Source: Cycas panzhihuaensis
Lineage: Eukaryota; Cycadophyta
Length of the DNA: 64,000 nt
Direction of reading: 5' to 3'
NCBI GenBank assembly: GCA_023213395.1
Contig: CM041465.1
Coordinates: forward strand, 70,873,741 to 70,937,740
Shown in pieces: positions 45,741 through 57,233 of this stretch. A program made the position numbers and the translations under genes. The number at the start of each line of letters is the position of its first letter. The stretch's first letter is position 1. The notes under the pieces are model-generated. The model saw only the letters and a list, made by a program, of their open reading frames with translations, did no database searches and was not told where the DNA came from.

Positions 45741-46830
45741 GATGGATAGTAGATCATGGACATAGGAATAACTTAACATGTGACATGTAATCGTAGTCTA
45801 TATCAAACATTTAACTCAAATATTTAAGGAGTTATTTATATGGATGACAAATCATAATAACCTGTTGAAGGAATTGGTAATATTTACTTGAAACTCTTAG
45901 GCTTAAGAGATTTTACATTGTTTAATATCCTATATATACCCAATCTTAAATGAAACCTACTCTCCACACTTTTCTCTTATGGATTTAATCTAAGGATAAC
46001 TATAAATGACTAGACTCTCCATGTTATTCACCCTCTAATTGATCAAGTGGTCTTGACTAGATATCTCACTGGCAAACTCTTTCGACTAAATAACTCTCCA
46101 TCTCCTAAAGCCTATTATGGCTAAAGCCCTTGTGTCAATGAATAACTTATATTTAACACCATCCTAACCCACCTAACATTGTCACTAGAAGCTCTTTGGC
46201 ATACTCGCATGGGCTATGTTTATATTGATAGACTTACATATCTTTATGACACTCTTCTAGGTCTTCTAAGCTCTCCTCCAAGCCCTTCAAATGTGAAGCT
46301 TATATTATTACTAAATCTCATCGATAACCCTTTTCCAAAAAGTTAGTAGAAATTGAGCCATCTATTATAATTGGCATACTCTGATCTATGTAGACTAATA
46401 CCTATTCCTTCATTGAAGGATAAGTTATATTACATATTTTTCATTAATAATTTTAGTAGGAAAGTATGGGTAGCTTTTCTACACAAGAAAGATGAAGCAT
46501 TTTGGTGTATTCAAAGAATTTAAAGCCCTCCTTAAAAAAGAGTTAAGTTCTCAACTTAAATATCTTCAAACTGATAATGGTAGAAAATATACCTCACATA
46601 AGTTTAAAAGCTACCTTTAAGATAATGGCATCAAACATCAAACAATAGTAGCAGGTATCCCATAACGAAATGGAGTTGCCGAGCATATTAATAGGATAAT
46701 CATGAACATGGATCGAGCTATATTGGTATACAAAAATGTACCTACCTACTTATATGATGAAGCTATTTGGATGACTATTTATTGTATCAATGTTGTTAGC
46801 CATTAAAGGAAGGATAATCACATAATAAAA
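45741..46830 (+). pseudogene. C6 protease and integrase, broken
   Basis: The protease site near 45750-45790 reads IMDIGIT, with changes at the catalytic region, and VPLKN-type blocks follow (PVEGIGNIYLKLLGLRDFTL, about 45860-45920). ALWHTRMGYVYIDRL (46187-46232) is the GAG-pre-integrase block. Integrase shows MDRLIPIPSLKDKL-like sequence near 46400, FINNFSRKVWVAFLHKKD (about 46440-46495) and LQTDNGRKYTS near 46570. The end at 46800-46990 matches the C1 and C5 C-terminal domain. Confidence 0.85.
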
Positions 46831-49125
46831 AGTGGTCAAGACAAGCCCCCATTATTCACTACTTTATAATTTTTGGCTCTATATCCTGTGCTCACATTCT
46901 AGATACAGATCAAAATAAACTCTAGCTAAAGACACTTAAAGGCATCTTTATCAGATACTCTATAGACAAGAAAAGATATAAGGTCTTTATACATTCACAA
47001 CAAAAAAAAAATCATTACTAGAGATTTCATTTTTATGGAGATGGAGGATTAATTACTTAGACTAAACTCTAAAATAGCCTCACACTACTATAATGATATT
47101 ATTAAATATGATGTTTAGATTGCAAAATTTAGAGGGAGGGGGGCACATATAAATTACTCCAAATATTAGAAGCTAATAATAGAGCCTTAGAGGATATAAG
47201 CTATGACTTTAAATTGATAAGTACATATCCAACACCATCTTTTGAAGATAACAAAGTTGATAAAGGCAAAGGCATTATAGAAGAATCATCCTCTCTACCT
47301 TTAGTTAACAAAGGTAAAATAGTAGTAGAAGGACCATCTTCCCTAGGCACATTAATATCCTCCTCATAAAATGATCATTTTAATGAATAAGATGAAACCC
47401 AAGAAGATGACAAAATAAGGACTTCATTCCTAACTTGAGGATCTCGTAAAGCTTGCCAACTTAACAAGGACATACAACCATATGAGGTAGGGTAAAACTG
47501 GCACTTAAAGTTCCCATAGAGCAAGGATGTAGGAATCATTATATACTAAGTTTGAACTAATAGAACTGCACCTTACTCTTAATGAAGAGCCCCTCTTATA
47601 CTAAGAAGTTATGAAACATATAATTTGGAGGAATACAATGAATAAAGAATACCAATCTCTCATAAAAAATGGTACATGGGAGCTCGTTGATCTACCACTT
47701 GACATAAAGGTAGTTCAAAATAAATGGGTGTCCAAAAATAAATATAAATCAAATGAAACCCTTAAAAAATATAAGGTAAGATTGTAGCTAAATGATTCAC
47801 ACAAAGGGAAGGCATCAACTACATTTAAGTCTTTGCACTTATAACTAAGTGGCTTACAATTAGAACTCTTATGGCCTTGACTACTCAACAGGGCTAGAAA
47901 ATCCACTAGTTTGATATTAAGACTACATTTCTTAATGGGGATTTTAAAGAGGAAATTTACATGGCTTAACCAAAAGAATACAAGATCGAGGGTTAAGAGC
48001 ATAAGGTTTGTAGGCTTAGAAAGTCCTTATATGGTATTAAATAAGCCCCTTATGCTTGGTTTGCCAAGTTGTTTGAAAGAATGAGGTAACTTAGATATGA
48101 GATTTGTGACTACCAAGATATTGATGTAATACTATTTATCAAGTGGCAAAAAAATAAAGTCACTTATCTCATAATTTTTATGGATGACATGCTAGTAATG
48201 GGTAATAGTAAACAAGTAATAATCTAGTTAAAAGAGGACCTTAACAAAATGTTTAAACTATCTAACCCAGAATGATGAAATATTATTTATGAATTGAAGT
48301 AACACAAAAGAATAGAAAAAATTTTCTCTCTTAAGAAAAATACATCAACAATCTTCTAACTAAATTTTAATTAGAAGGTGCTTGACTAGTGGCTATACCT
48401 ATGGACCCTAATACCAAACTCTTAGTTGATGGTAATATTAGGGAGGTAGACACAACACTCTATAAGAAAATTATAGGTAGTCTTATCTATACTACCAATA
48501 CAAGGCTAGATATTATACACTTTATTAGTATTTTTACACGATTTATGAAAAATCCTAATCCAAATCATTGGTAACATGTAGTTCTGGTGTTAAAATACCT
48601 AAAGACAACTAGAAATTTTGGTCTAATATATGAACCTAATAATAAATTTAAGGTTTTTATATATGTAGACTTAGACTTTACAAGAGATAAAGATATATGA
48701 AGATCTATGTCTGGGTATGTAACATTTCTTGGAATAGCACCAATATTATGGAGATTTAGATAATAAAAGATAGTTACTAATTTAACTATTAAAGTTGAAT
48801 GCATTAGTACTTCAGAGACTAACAAAGAGGTGATATGACTTAGAAAATTATTAGAAACATTGAATAGCACCCAAATAATTCCTACTAGCCTTCATGTGGA
48901 TAATTAATCAGTAATCCACATGGAAAAAAATCTTGTATTTTACAATCATACCAAATACATAAGTATGAAAGTCTATAAGATTAAAGAACTAGTTCATGAT
49001 GGTAAAATTCAACTAGAATATTACCCCATAGTAGATCAAGTGGTTGATATCTTCACTAAACTACTATAAAAGGTGAAGTTTGAATAGTTCTAAAAGTAGC
49101 TCGACCTTAGGGCCTCCATCTTTGA
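46831..49125 (+). pseudogene. C6 integrase end, linker, RT and RNase H, broken
   Basis: A Ser-rich linker (about 47240-47370) contains VDKGKGIIEESSSLPLVNKG, a paired repeat as in C5. RT blocks: NGTWELVDLPLDIKVV (about 47670-47715), NKWVSKNKYKS, TTFLNGDFKEEIYMA (about 47920-47970), KLFERM and the catalytic box IIFMDDMLVMG (about 48172-48204), both Asp kept. A clean open part lies at 48389-48574. RNase H follows to about 49080, with VDNSVIHMEKN and DQVVDIFTK blocks. Confidence 0.9.
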
Positions 49126-49166
49126 CTAATCAAAGAAGATGGTAATATGATCATCATACTCTATTA

Positions 49167-49480
49167 TCTTTGTGAAAATCCCTTGTGGGCACAGAAGAAT
49201 AAGAGTAAGTCTCTACTTTATCCTATTTGTGAAAACCCTATGTTGGTAAAAAGAATAAGGATTATACTAGTTTTAGAAAATTAGAACCAGTGAAAACCTG
49301 AAAAGATATATGGGATGATTAAATAGTACATGGATACTTAACAAATCAAGCTATACATTTAAGTTGCTTGGCTATTAGGCTACATTAAGAGTCACCTTAG
49401 CCATTTTGATTTATAAAATGGGATATAGATCTTATAAATCTTGTGGTTTTTTATTCCCCACGAGGGTTTTTCCATAGAAG
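49167..49480 (+). repeat. C6 3' UTR with family A repeat module
   Basis: Units at about 49167-49205 and 49224-49260 contain GTGAAAATCCCTTGTGGGCA or a close variant. The hairpin segment with CCCCACGAGGG is at about 49456-49466. Decay is stronger than in C1 or C5. Confidence 0.7.
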
Positions 49481-49575
49481 TGTCATTTAGAATTTCAATA
49501 TAATAATGAGGCTCAAATAAAAGATCTCATAAAGTAGATTTCCTCAAAATGGTCTTCCACCATTAAGGAGATGAT

Positions 49576-49888
49576 TGAAAGAGGTCAATGTATCAAGGTT
49601 ATTTGTGTAGATTACTTAAATAACCTTAGGGTATATTATTAGCATTAGTCTCTTAGTGAAATGTGCTTTATGTGCATTTAAATGTAATTTTAGGTTCATG
49701 TCATTAGGCAAGAAAATCCTAACCCTAATGCTCACCCTTAATAATAAAAGGAGAAATCTTAAGGAGGGAGTCATTATTTATTCTCACCTCCAATCTTTGC
49801 TCTCAAATCTTATTTTTATCTCTTCTTCATTCTCCATTTCCATTGTATGCATGTACATGATTTATTCCCTAGATCCATCCTTCCTTCA
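49576..49888 (+). repeat. C6 3' LTR
   Basis: TGAAAGAGGTCAATG to ATCCTTCCTTCA, 313 bp. ATTAAGGAGATGAT lies before it as polypurine tract. Confidence 0.95.
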
Positions 49889-49893
49889 ATTTA

Positions 49894-51090
49894 AAACAGA
49901 TAAAGACTTGTAATTTTTCTTTTAAAGTAAAAACCTAAAATTTTCATGAAAAGCAGTTAATAAAAGTGATAAAATATCTCATTACACTAGGCAATATGAT
50001 TGGTATGGGTCTACAAATACCTGAGTAAATAAATTTAAGCTTCCCTCTAACTCTCCATATTTTTTTTTTAGAAAAGGTTATTTGTGTTACTTACCAAAGA
50101 TACAAGGTTCATGCAAGTAATTTTTAGAATTAATCATATGAAGATAATGTAATATTTTGAATTTATGCATTAATTAAAAGCTAAAGTAATTCAAATTACC
50201 CATTTATTTAGGCCATAATTTTTATTGTAGAGTTATAATAAGGAATGGTCTTTATACTTTAGAGTGTCCTTATAATTTGTACATATCATTTTCTCTAAAT
50301 TCTTTAATTACAATCTTATTTTGTTTGTCTCAAACCATGTACTATCAAATGTGAGAGTCATATTATGTTATTTAATTTTACCTATAAAAATAAGTTTAGC
50401 CTTCATATTAGGCATGTATAAAATATTTTGTACATAATGTTTCTCACCATTTGATATGATAGATGGTATATTTTTAGCTATTATAGCCTCCATATTAGTG
50501 TCATCTCCAATGGTGACATTTTAATTCACTTCCCATATCTAGTACAACCATTCTGACATGCTAGTTATATACCTTAATATACTAGAATCAATGAACTAGA
50601 CTTCGTATGCATAAAACCTCATTTTACATACAACAATGAAAAGCCTCTTTGTTATTTCAATAGCTTTATTATCTATTGTGTTTGTTATATATCCTTACTA
50701 TCTAGATTGTTATTGTTGTTATTACTACTACTTTATTGTTGGGGTTGTTGCTAAGACTATTGTTAGTGCTATTATTATTGCTATTTAAAATAATCATTAT
50801 TTATATATCCCAACTTTTTATAATAAAAGAACTTTATCTTATAGTTTACCTTTGAGCTTCTTTGTTTTTCCTTTTAAATTATAGGATTGAAGGTTATATT
50901 ATTCTTTGGAATATATAACCTTTTCCCCTTTGATTTGGATGTTAGTTCTTTAGATGATTTGACATGTATATCCTCTAGCTTCTAGTCATGTACTAGAAGT
51001 AAAGACTCTAAAGAACTAATTATCAAAGTGGATAGTTTATTTGATAAAGTCAATGTAGTTGTATGGTTTTAGATATACTAAATACTTTGT
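49894..51090 (-). pseudogene. C7 gag end, protease and first part of integrase, broken
   Basis: From 51040 downward the minus strand gives SSLESLLLVHD and SKGKRLYIPKNNITFNP, then a zinc-knuckle remnant near 50840-50800 (FFYYKKLGYINNDYFK) in which the Cys positions read Tyr or Phe, and an Asn/Gln-rich stretch. The protease part has KMSPLEMTLIWRL and FYMPNMKAKLIFIGKI (about 50420-50375). The integrase start (FRFLLKKNYKSL, about 49940) runs up to the C6 insertion. Confidence 0.78.
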
Positions 51091-51568
51091 AAGGTGTTAC
51101 AGGGTATAGGTGTTATACCTGAACCCAATTAGTGTTGCCTAAGGTTATAGGGTCTTTTCTACCTATGGTTTTATACCTATTATATTGTAATATTTATAGC
51201 TAATTTTATATAAAATTATGTCTATATACTTTTATATCAGTACATGTAAAAAGGTTTAAGAGGATTATAAGTGGGGTTTACTCTATATTCTTTAACAATT
51301 ACTATGTTTAATGAAAGTGGTATATCATTAGACCTATATCTCTAGTTATTGTTATTAATATGTTTAGTTTATTTCTTTTGCACTATTTTAAGTTTTATTT
51401 TTACATAGCTTCTTTTTTTTTATATTTTTTAATAACTAGTATTTGAGTTAGGGTTTTAGATCTATGGGCAACCTTTTATTGAGTGGGAGCTTTATATAGT
51501 GAACTATGTGTGTAAAGACCATGGCAAGCACTATAAGTATGGAGATTAAGAATTTAAATGGTTAAAAC
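51091..51568. other. Unassigned AT-rich segment between C7 and C8
   Basis: No domain, LTR or primer site was recognised. It begins near AAGGTGTTACAGGGTATAGG, which has a short inverted-type TATACC further on, and ends at the C8 LTR. It may be the host of C8, a remnant of C7 or of G1. Confidence 0.4.
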
Positions 51569-51940
51569 TATTAGATTAACATTAGGATCAAATATTAACA
51601 TGCATTCAACAATAAAACTCAATGAAGTAAATGAAATATTAAACAATAAAGAAAATATAAGCAAATGACTATGGGCAAAGTAGTTACACTATGCATCTCT
51701 ATTCTAGTAGAGCTTCTACATTAATAAACTTCTAATATACAAATGTGAAGTGTGAATCTTAATTTATAAGCATACCATTAGTATTTCCATCAATATTATT
51801 GGTCCATATATCGACAAAAGTTGTAGACTTGGCACATATTTATATCATAATTAAATTACAAAGAGGGATTACCTAAAGTCCATAATGTATAAATATAAAA
51901 ATATTACACTATAATGAAGGGGTCATTACAAGTTTTAACA
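51569..51940 (-). repeat. C8 3' LTR
   Basis: TATTAGATTAACATTAGG on the left matches TGCTAGATTAACATCAGG at 63814. The right end is ...AAGTTTTAACA, so on the coding strand the LTR starts TGTTAAAACTTG. 372 bp. Confidence 0.92.
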
Positions 51941-51952
51941 CCCTTCCTTCAT
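51941..51952 (-). promoter_or_regulatory. C8 polypurine tract
   Basis: CCCTTCCTTCAT on the plus strand is ATGAAGGAAGGG on the coding strand, directly before the LTR. Confidence 0.8.
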
Positions 51953-53440
51953 AACAACTTCATTACATCTAATGCTGGGGTCATAACAAAAGCATTCAAA
52001 CTTTGGTTTATGAAGTACTTTGGTGAAGATGTCTATAACCTAGTCCTTAGTTGGTCAATAAATAAGATCTACTTCTCCATTTTGAACATGCTCATAGATA
52101 AAGTGATGATAGACCTCTATGTGCTTGGTTCTAATATGGAAAACTAAAATTTTCATCATTTTTAATACACTCTAGGTATTACAGTAAATAATAGTGGATG
52201 CAATCTGTTGAAGTCTAAGCTCTATAAGAATCCTTTTGAGCCAAATCAATTCTATAGTGGTATGGATAGTTATTTTATATTCAATTTCAATAGAGGAAAG
52301 GGTAACATTTGGCTACTTTTTGTAACTCTAAAAGATTACAATTAAATCCATGTCAAAATAGTATCCTAAAGTTGAGTGGCATATATCTTGGCAACCTACC
52401 TACTTAGTATCTTTGTGTCCTTTTAGAGTAGAAGATTTAGTTTGGTTATACTCAAGTCCAAATTAATATGTGTTATGAATATATCTAAGAACCATGGTTA
52501 CAACTTTCTAATGGGATACTTTAGGCTTTAATATGTACATGGAATAGATCGTGATTGTAAAAGAAATATCTAGGTGAGTGTGGGTGAGATAGATGACACT
52601 CCCAATTAACTGCCAGTACAACATAGGATCAAATGGTTTTCCTTACTCGTCCAGGTTTAGCTTGGTTTCTTTTTCCATGGAAATTAATACTAGATTATAA
52701 TCTATCATCCTAAACCGTTATAAGATTTCATTAGCATATTTTGATTGAGATAGGAAAATGTGGCCTAGTTCCTACCAAACTTTAATTCCAAGGAAATAAT
52801 AGAGCAATCCAAGATATGTTATCTCAATGTTACTTTTTAATTTAGATTGCATCCACACTATGCCTTCAGTGTTATTGCCTATGATTACTAAATCCTCTAC
52901 ATAAAGTACAATGATAGTGATTAAGTTTTCTATAACTCGAATATATAAGTCTAAGTGAGAGGGTCAATGATAGAATCCATGTTGAGTGAAGGCATTAATT
53001 TTTACATACCAAACACTTGGTGCCTGCTTTAGTCCATACAAGGCTTTCTTAAGCTTATAAACTAAGTGTTTTTTATTTAGAACAACATAACCAAGAGGTT
53101 ACTTTAAGAAAACCTCTTCTATAAGCTCTCCATTGAGGAAAGCACTCTTTACATCCATTTGGTAGGCTGGCCAGTTGAATTAGGTTACTAGTGACATTAC
53201 CAATTAGAATGTGGTCATATTAGCTACTGATGCAAAGGTCTCATTGTAGTCTATCCCCTCCTAATATTTGAAACTCTTTATAGTAAAGATGAGCTTTATG
53301 ATACTCAATGGTGCCATCTGCATCAAACTTTATCTTATATAGCCATCTATAATCAATTGCATTTTTTCCAAGTGGTAATTCTATTGGCTCCCAAGTTTCA
53401 TTTTTTTGGATGGAGTTCATCTCTTTGCCCATGGATACTT
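51953..53440 (-). pseudogene. C8 reverse transcriptase and RNase H, broken
   Basis: The open part 53432-53241 reads MGKEMNSIQKNETWEPIELP, then KNAIDYRWLYKIKFDADGTI, the copia RT start. The catalytic box near 52925-52885 reads IVLYVEDLVII; the second Asp of YVDD is Glu. Later blocks (about 52690-52500) correspond to the RT end, and RNase H remnants reach about 52000. Several frame changes occur. The blocks align with C2. Confidence 0.88.
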
Positions 53441-54560
53441 TCTATGTTTAGTGTTTGACTACCTTCTCAAACATGGAAGGCTCAAGGGATTTAAGACACA
53501 TGCCATGAGGGCAAAGTTAGTGGAGTATCTCATCTTTAACGCTCTTCTAGTAGTTGTGGGAGGAGGAGGAGAATCCTTTATTAATTCCTGAACCCACTTA
53601 GAAGGTGGTTGAATATTAGTGATTTCCACCTAAAAGTCATCAATTGAAATATGTGGCATAGAGGTTCTTGCATCTAATATACTTATTGAAGCTACCAAGG
53701 TTGAAGATAAAGTTAGTATGTAGATGCTTGTGACTCTAGAATTAGTACAAGAGGCACTTGAGGTGCATAAACATCATCTTCTACTACATACTAAAGTTTT
53801 GAGGGGTCTAGGTCTTGAGTATCTTTAGAAAAAATAATATCTCAAGTGGTGTAGGCTTGGTTTCTAATAATGTCAAATACCTTATAGGCTTTACGGTTAG
53901 GTACAAATCTAAGGAATATACACTTAAGATTTTTATCATCTAGCTTCTTTTTGTTCTTCTTTGGAATAAGTTTATATGTTATGCATCCAAATATTTTTAA
54001 ATATGTAACTATTGGTTTAAGTCCTGTCCAAGCCTCCTTAAGAGTGATGTTCCTAACTACAATAGTGGGACTCCTATTTGTAAGATAGGAAATAATTATA
54101 TTAGGTTTAGCCTAAAATCTTATAACAATATTGGCATCACTTAATATAACTTTTCCTTTATTTACTAATATTTAATTTATTCTCTCAACTACACCATTCT
54201 GTTGAGGTGTATGAGGTGATGAGAATTAGCATTTAATGCTATGTTGTTTATAGAAATTACTAAATTGATTTGAGATATATTCCCATCCATTATTAGATCT
54301 AAGGATATTCCTTAGCTTTAAATTCCTTAAATTTGTCAGGGGATTTATACTTATTCCTTAGGAAATAGACTCATACTTTTCTAGAATAGTCATCAATGAA
54401 AGTCATAAAAAATAGGCTACCATTGAGAGATTAAACTGACATAGGCCCATAAATATTTGAGTGAACGAGTTCTAATAGTTTAGAGGCTCTCCATAAATTC
54501 TTGGATGGGTTCTTCTCTTTGTTATTTTCCCACTAGGCATACCTCATAAATGCATGTGTT
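53441..54560 (-). pseudogene. C8 integrase, broken
   Basis: On the minus strand LLELVHSNIYGPMSV (about 54485-54440), then SLNGSLFFMTFIDDYSRKV and VYFLRNKYKSPDKFKEFKAK (about 54365-54305) are easily read. The first catalytic Asp reads Asn (HSN). The C-terminal part (about 54050-53850) has the SRDVIF-type end with stops. The part 53800-53441 is a linker without domain. Confidence 0.87.
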
Positions 54561-55215
54561 TCTCTTCATCTTGGTAAGTCCATATACCATATGAAGCCCA
54601 TACATGATATTTAAACTCTACATGTTTAGGTGACCAAGGCATTGATGTTATAACTAGTCTTTGACACTATTTGAGGTATATTTCTCATCAGTATAGGAAC
54701 ATTCAACTAGTTCTTAGACATGAGGTTCATTCTCTACCATGATATCTTTACCTATATCAAGTTAAATATTTTGAGCCATTGAACATGATTTTATTGGAAA
54801 ATTAGTGACTAGGGAAATACCATCAAACTTATATAAGCTACTATATTTATGTCTTGTTACCACAAGTTATTCAATTATATGTTCATTAATAGTATAGATG
54901 CCTTGACTAAAGAGGACATCTAGATTCTACTTGTTGATTTGGCTAATAGAAAGTAGGTTGATTTTCTTACCTAGAACTAAAAACACATTATTTATGTGAT
55001 GCCTGATTTTAGGGTCTTTCAAAGTTATTAGGGCCCTTCCAATTTTAGTCATATCAATGTTAGGATGTCTTCAAATATGACTATTTGAGTGTTAATTAGA
55101 TAGGTTTCCTTTAAGATGTCTTTTGTGCTAGTCATATGGCATGTGGAACCTAAGTCAAGTAGCCAAGATTTATTACTGTGTTAAGATGATAATGTCATAA
55201 AGAATAAGTTTTCAA
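54561..55215 (-). pseudogene. C8 protease and GAG-pre-integrase, broken
   Basis: SWLLDLGSTCHMT at about 55176-55136 is a protease site that keeps the Asp but has Leu at the next position and Ser for Ala. LITLKDPKIRHHINNVFLVL (about 55035-54975), NLLSISQINK and HQCLGHLNM near 54640-54610 follow, as in copia elements. Confidence 0.82.
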
Positions 55216-56640
55216 AGGAGGTATCTTGAGTATCTTCTACATTGCTTCTTTATTGAGTGTTGGGTTATTTCTTAGATTTTTGGATGGGAACTGTTGCTTG
55301 TTCTATTGACATTGATTCTAATTTTATTGATTGAATTGGCCTAATTGTTGGTATGATGGCTCTCCTTATGGATAAATAGAGCCTTCTTATTGAGGAATGG
55401 GGCTTCATTATTGGAATTAACGGGCTCCTTATTAGAGAATAGGGCCTTCTTGTTGTAGATAAGAGGCTCCTTATTGAGGGTATATTCCTCCTTGTTGATA
55501 ATCTTTTTTGCATTTTTGGTAGCTAGGTCCTCCTTGCTGATAATATGGCACTCCTTATTAGAAGGTAGATCCATATGGTTGTCCCCCTTGATTTTGTAAA
55601 ATTTAAAGATCAACTTGTCTTTTCCTATATTCAATAACTAAATGGCCATTTCCCCCATAGTATAAGTAGGTGACATTTAGCCTATACTATTGATTTTTTT
55701 ATGATTAAGGTTGTGGTAATTGATGGGGCCATTAAGGCTATTGAACTTATTAGGAGGAAGTGCCAACTTGTTGTGATTGCTACTGAGTTGGTGGTTGACT
55801 TATCTCTTATAATATCTAAGGACTCAAATTGTTGAGCAAGATTTTATAGCTGACTAGGCTGTTGAGTTGGTCATTGAATAGTCTTACCTCTCTTTAAATT
55901 CTGGGCTATAAGTACAAGGCAGAGTTAGAGGTAGATGTTACTCCTTAGTAATTAAGGATGTTTTCTTCTCTTAGCAAGAGTCCTTCAAATGTGATAAAGT
56001 CCATTTTGGTGTAATTATCATGGAGTTTAGAAACAAAGCTATTGTATTCAATAAGGAGAATATTAAGGATGTTGGATACTAAGTCATAATCTAATGGAGG
56101 TTCTCCAAGGATTATTAGTTGATTTCTTATTATCTTAACTTTAGTTAGGTGAATAATAACATTTCTAGTAAAAGGGTACTAAACAAGTGTTCTTTAAGAG
56201 TCAAAGATCTTAACTCATCTTTCCTATTGTAGAGAGTATATAAGATGGTCCAAGCTTCGCAAGAGGTTTATGCAGTTTCTATATTCCAATCTTGATCTTC
56301 TATCACTAAGTAGATGAAAGATAAGGCTACATTATCCTTATCTTTAAATTTAGCTAAGGCAATTGGATTGAGTGGAATGACAATATTGGAATGATTAGGA
56401 TCTTGGGTAGGTTTAGGTAAAGGGATATCACCATTGACATAACTCCAATGGTCATTCATAATAGGGAGGTTCTTCACCTATTTCATCCAAGCTACGAAAT
56501 TATTTATGCCATTAAGTTTAATAATATTTTATAGAAGCATTTGGGCTACCATTTCTAGGTGTCCTTTAATTTTGAGTGTTATATACTTATGTCATATCTA
56601 CCTAAGGGGCTATTATTCTAGAGTTCTAACTTTATGGATC
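55216..56640 (-). pseudogene. C8 gag with Asn-Lys-Glu-type repeats, broken
   Basis: The open part 56477-56268 reads MKNLPIMNDHWSYVNGDIPL and then PIALAKFKDKDNVALSFIYL, the copia gag start also seen in C2. AWTILYTLYNRKDEL and further helices follow to about 55900. At the C-terminal end (55634-55341) a knuckle remnant FYKIKGDNHMDL is followed by a run of repeats such as NKEEYTLNKEPLIYNKKALF, with about six NK/NNE-type units. The matching part of C2 is also Asn/Lys-rich but less regular. Stops elsewhere break the frame. Confidence 0.83.
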
Positions 56641-57233
56641 TCTAAGGAAGCTCTTAGTCACTATCCTATCTAGTGGCACCTACTTACAAGTGGTAAACCA
56701 AAGACCCTATATACTAGTATAAGAACTCAAGACTCTATATACCTCAGTATGTGGGCTACTAAGAAGGTCAAATATCCCCATAATTTATTGGTCCACCTAT
56801 GTCAAACTTATGCTTAGTGATAGATCTAGCTGAGAATTACAACCAAGGCACTCACCCTCTTTGGGTCTAACTTGGTCTCTAAACACCAAAGAATAAGTTT
56901 CCCACCTTATTTTGCCATTTAATACACTTTATAGCCAACTATTTCCTCTAATATCTTCAAAATTTAAGGAATGCTAAAGACATATGTAGAGTGGTAACTT
57001 TAAAGGTCTTAATTATTCTTCTTGAAAGGGTGGTATAGTATGCTTGTAAATCTAAGATTATCTTTATTAATCTTTCAAGTTAAAGATGTATTTTAATATG
57101 TTCTTGCTTATAAACAAGGTTCTTTTTAATAAACAAAGCTAAAAAATGAAAGGAAATACAAGAAATTAAAAGGAAATATAGGGTTTAGAGAGCTCTTTGA
57201 TGAACTTACTCTAAGAAGATCCACGTTAATTCT
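56641..57233 (-). other. C8 leader, gag-proximal part
   Basis: No coding. The part about 56560-56900 is shared with the C2 leader at 11130-11460, so it is conserved in family B. C9 begins at 57234. Confidence 0.75.
57229..57233. repeat. Left target-site copy of C9 (ATTCT)
   Basis: ATTCT precedes the C9 LTR; the same bases follow at 62565-62569. Confidence 0.95.

Larger units (their letters stand above)
42305..49888 (+). mobile_element. C6: decayed Ty1/copia element, family A, full length
   Basis: LTRs at both ends, ATTTA target-site repeats and collinearity with C5 define a 7.6-kb element inside the integrase of C7. The primer site is degraded. The frame holds more stops and frame changes than C5. 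The domain order is leader, gag, protease, integrase, RT, RNase H, 3' UTR. Confidence 0.96.
26886..51090 (-). mobile_element. C7: decayed Ty1/copia element, split by C4 and C6
   Basis: C7 is read on the minus strand in three blocks: 51090-49894, 42304-40362 and 27605-26886. Joined, they give gag end, protease, integrase, RT, RNase H, polypurine tract and 3' LTR. The TATGA repeat at 27601/40362 and ATTTA at 42300/49889 mark the two later insertions. The 5' LTR, primer site and most of gag are not found; the element stops near 51090. Confidence 0.88.

Noticed and set aside
55265-55513. Arg/Ser/Ile repeat protein on the minus strand
   Set aside because: It is another frame of the C8 gag repeat run; the gag frame explains the periodicity.
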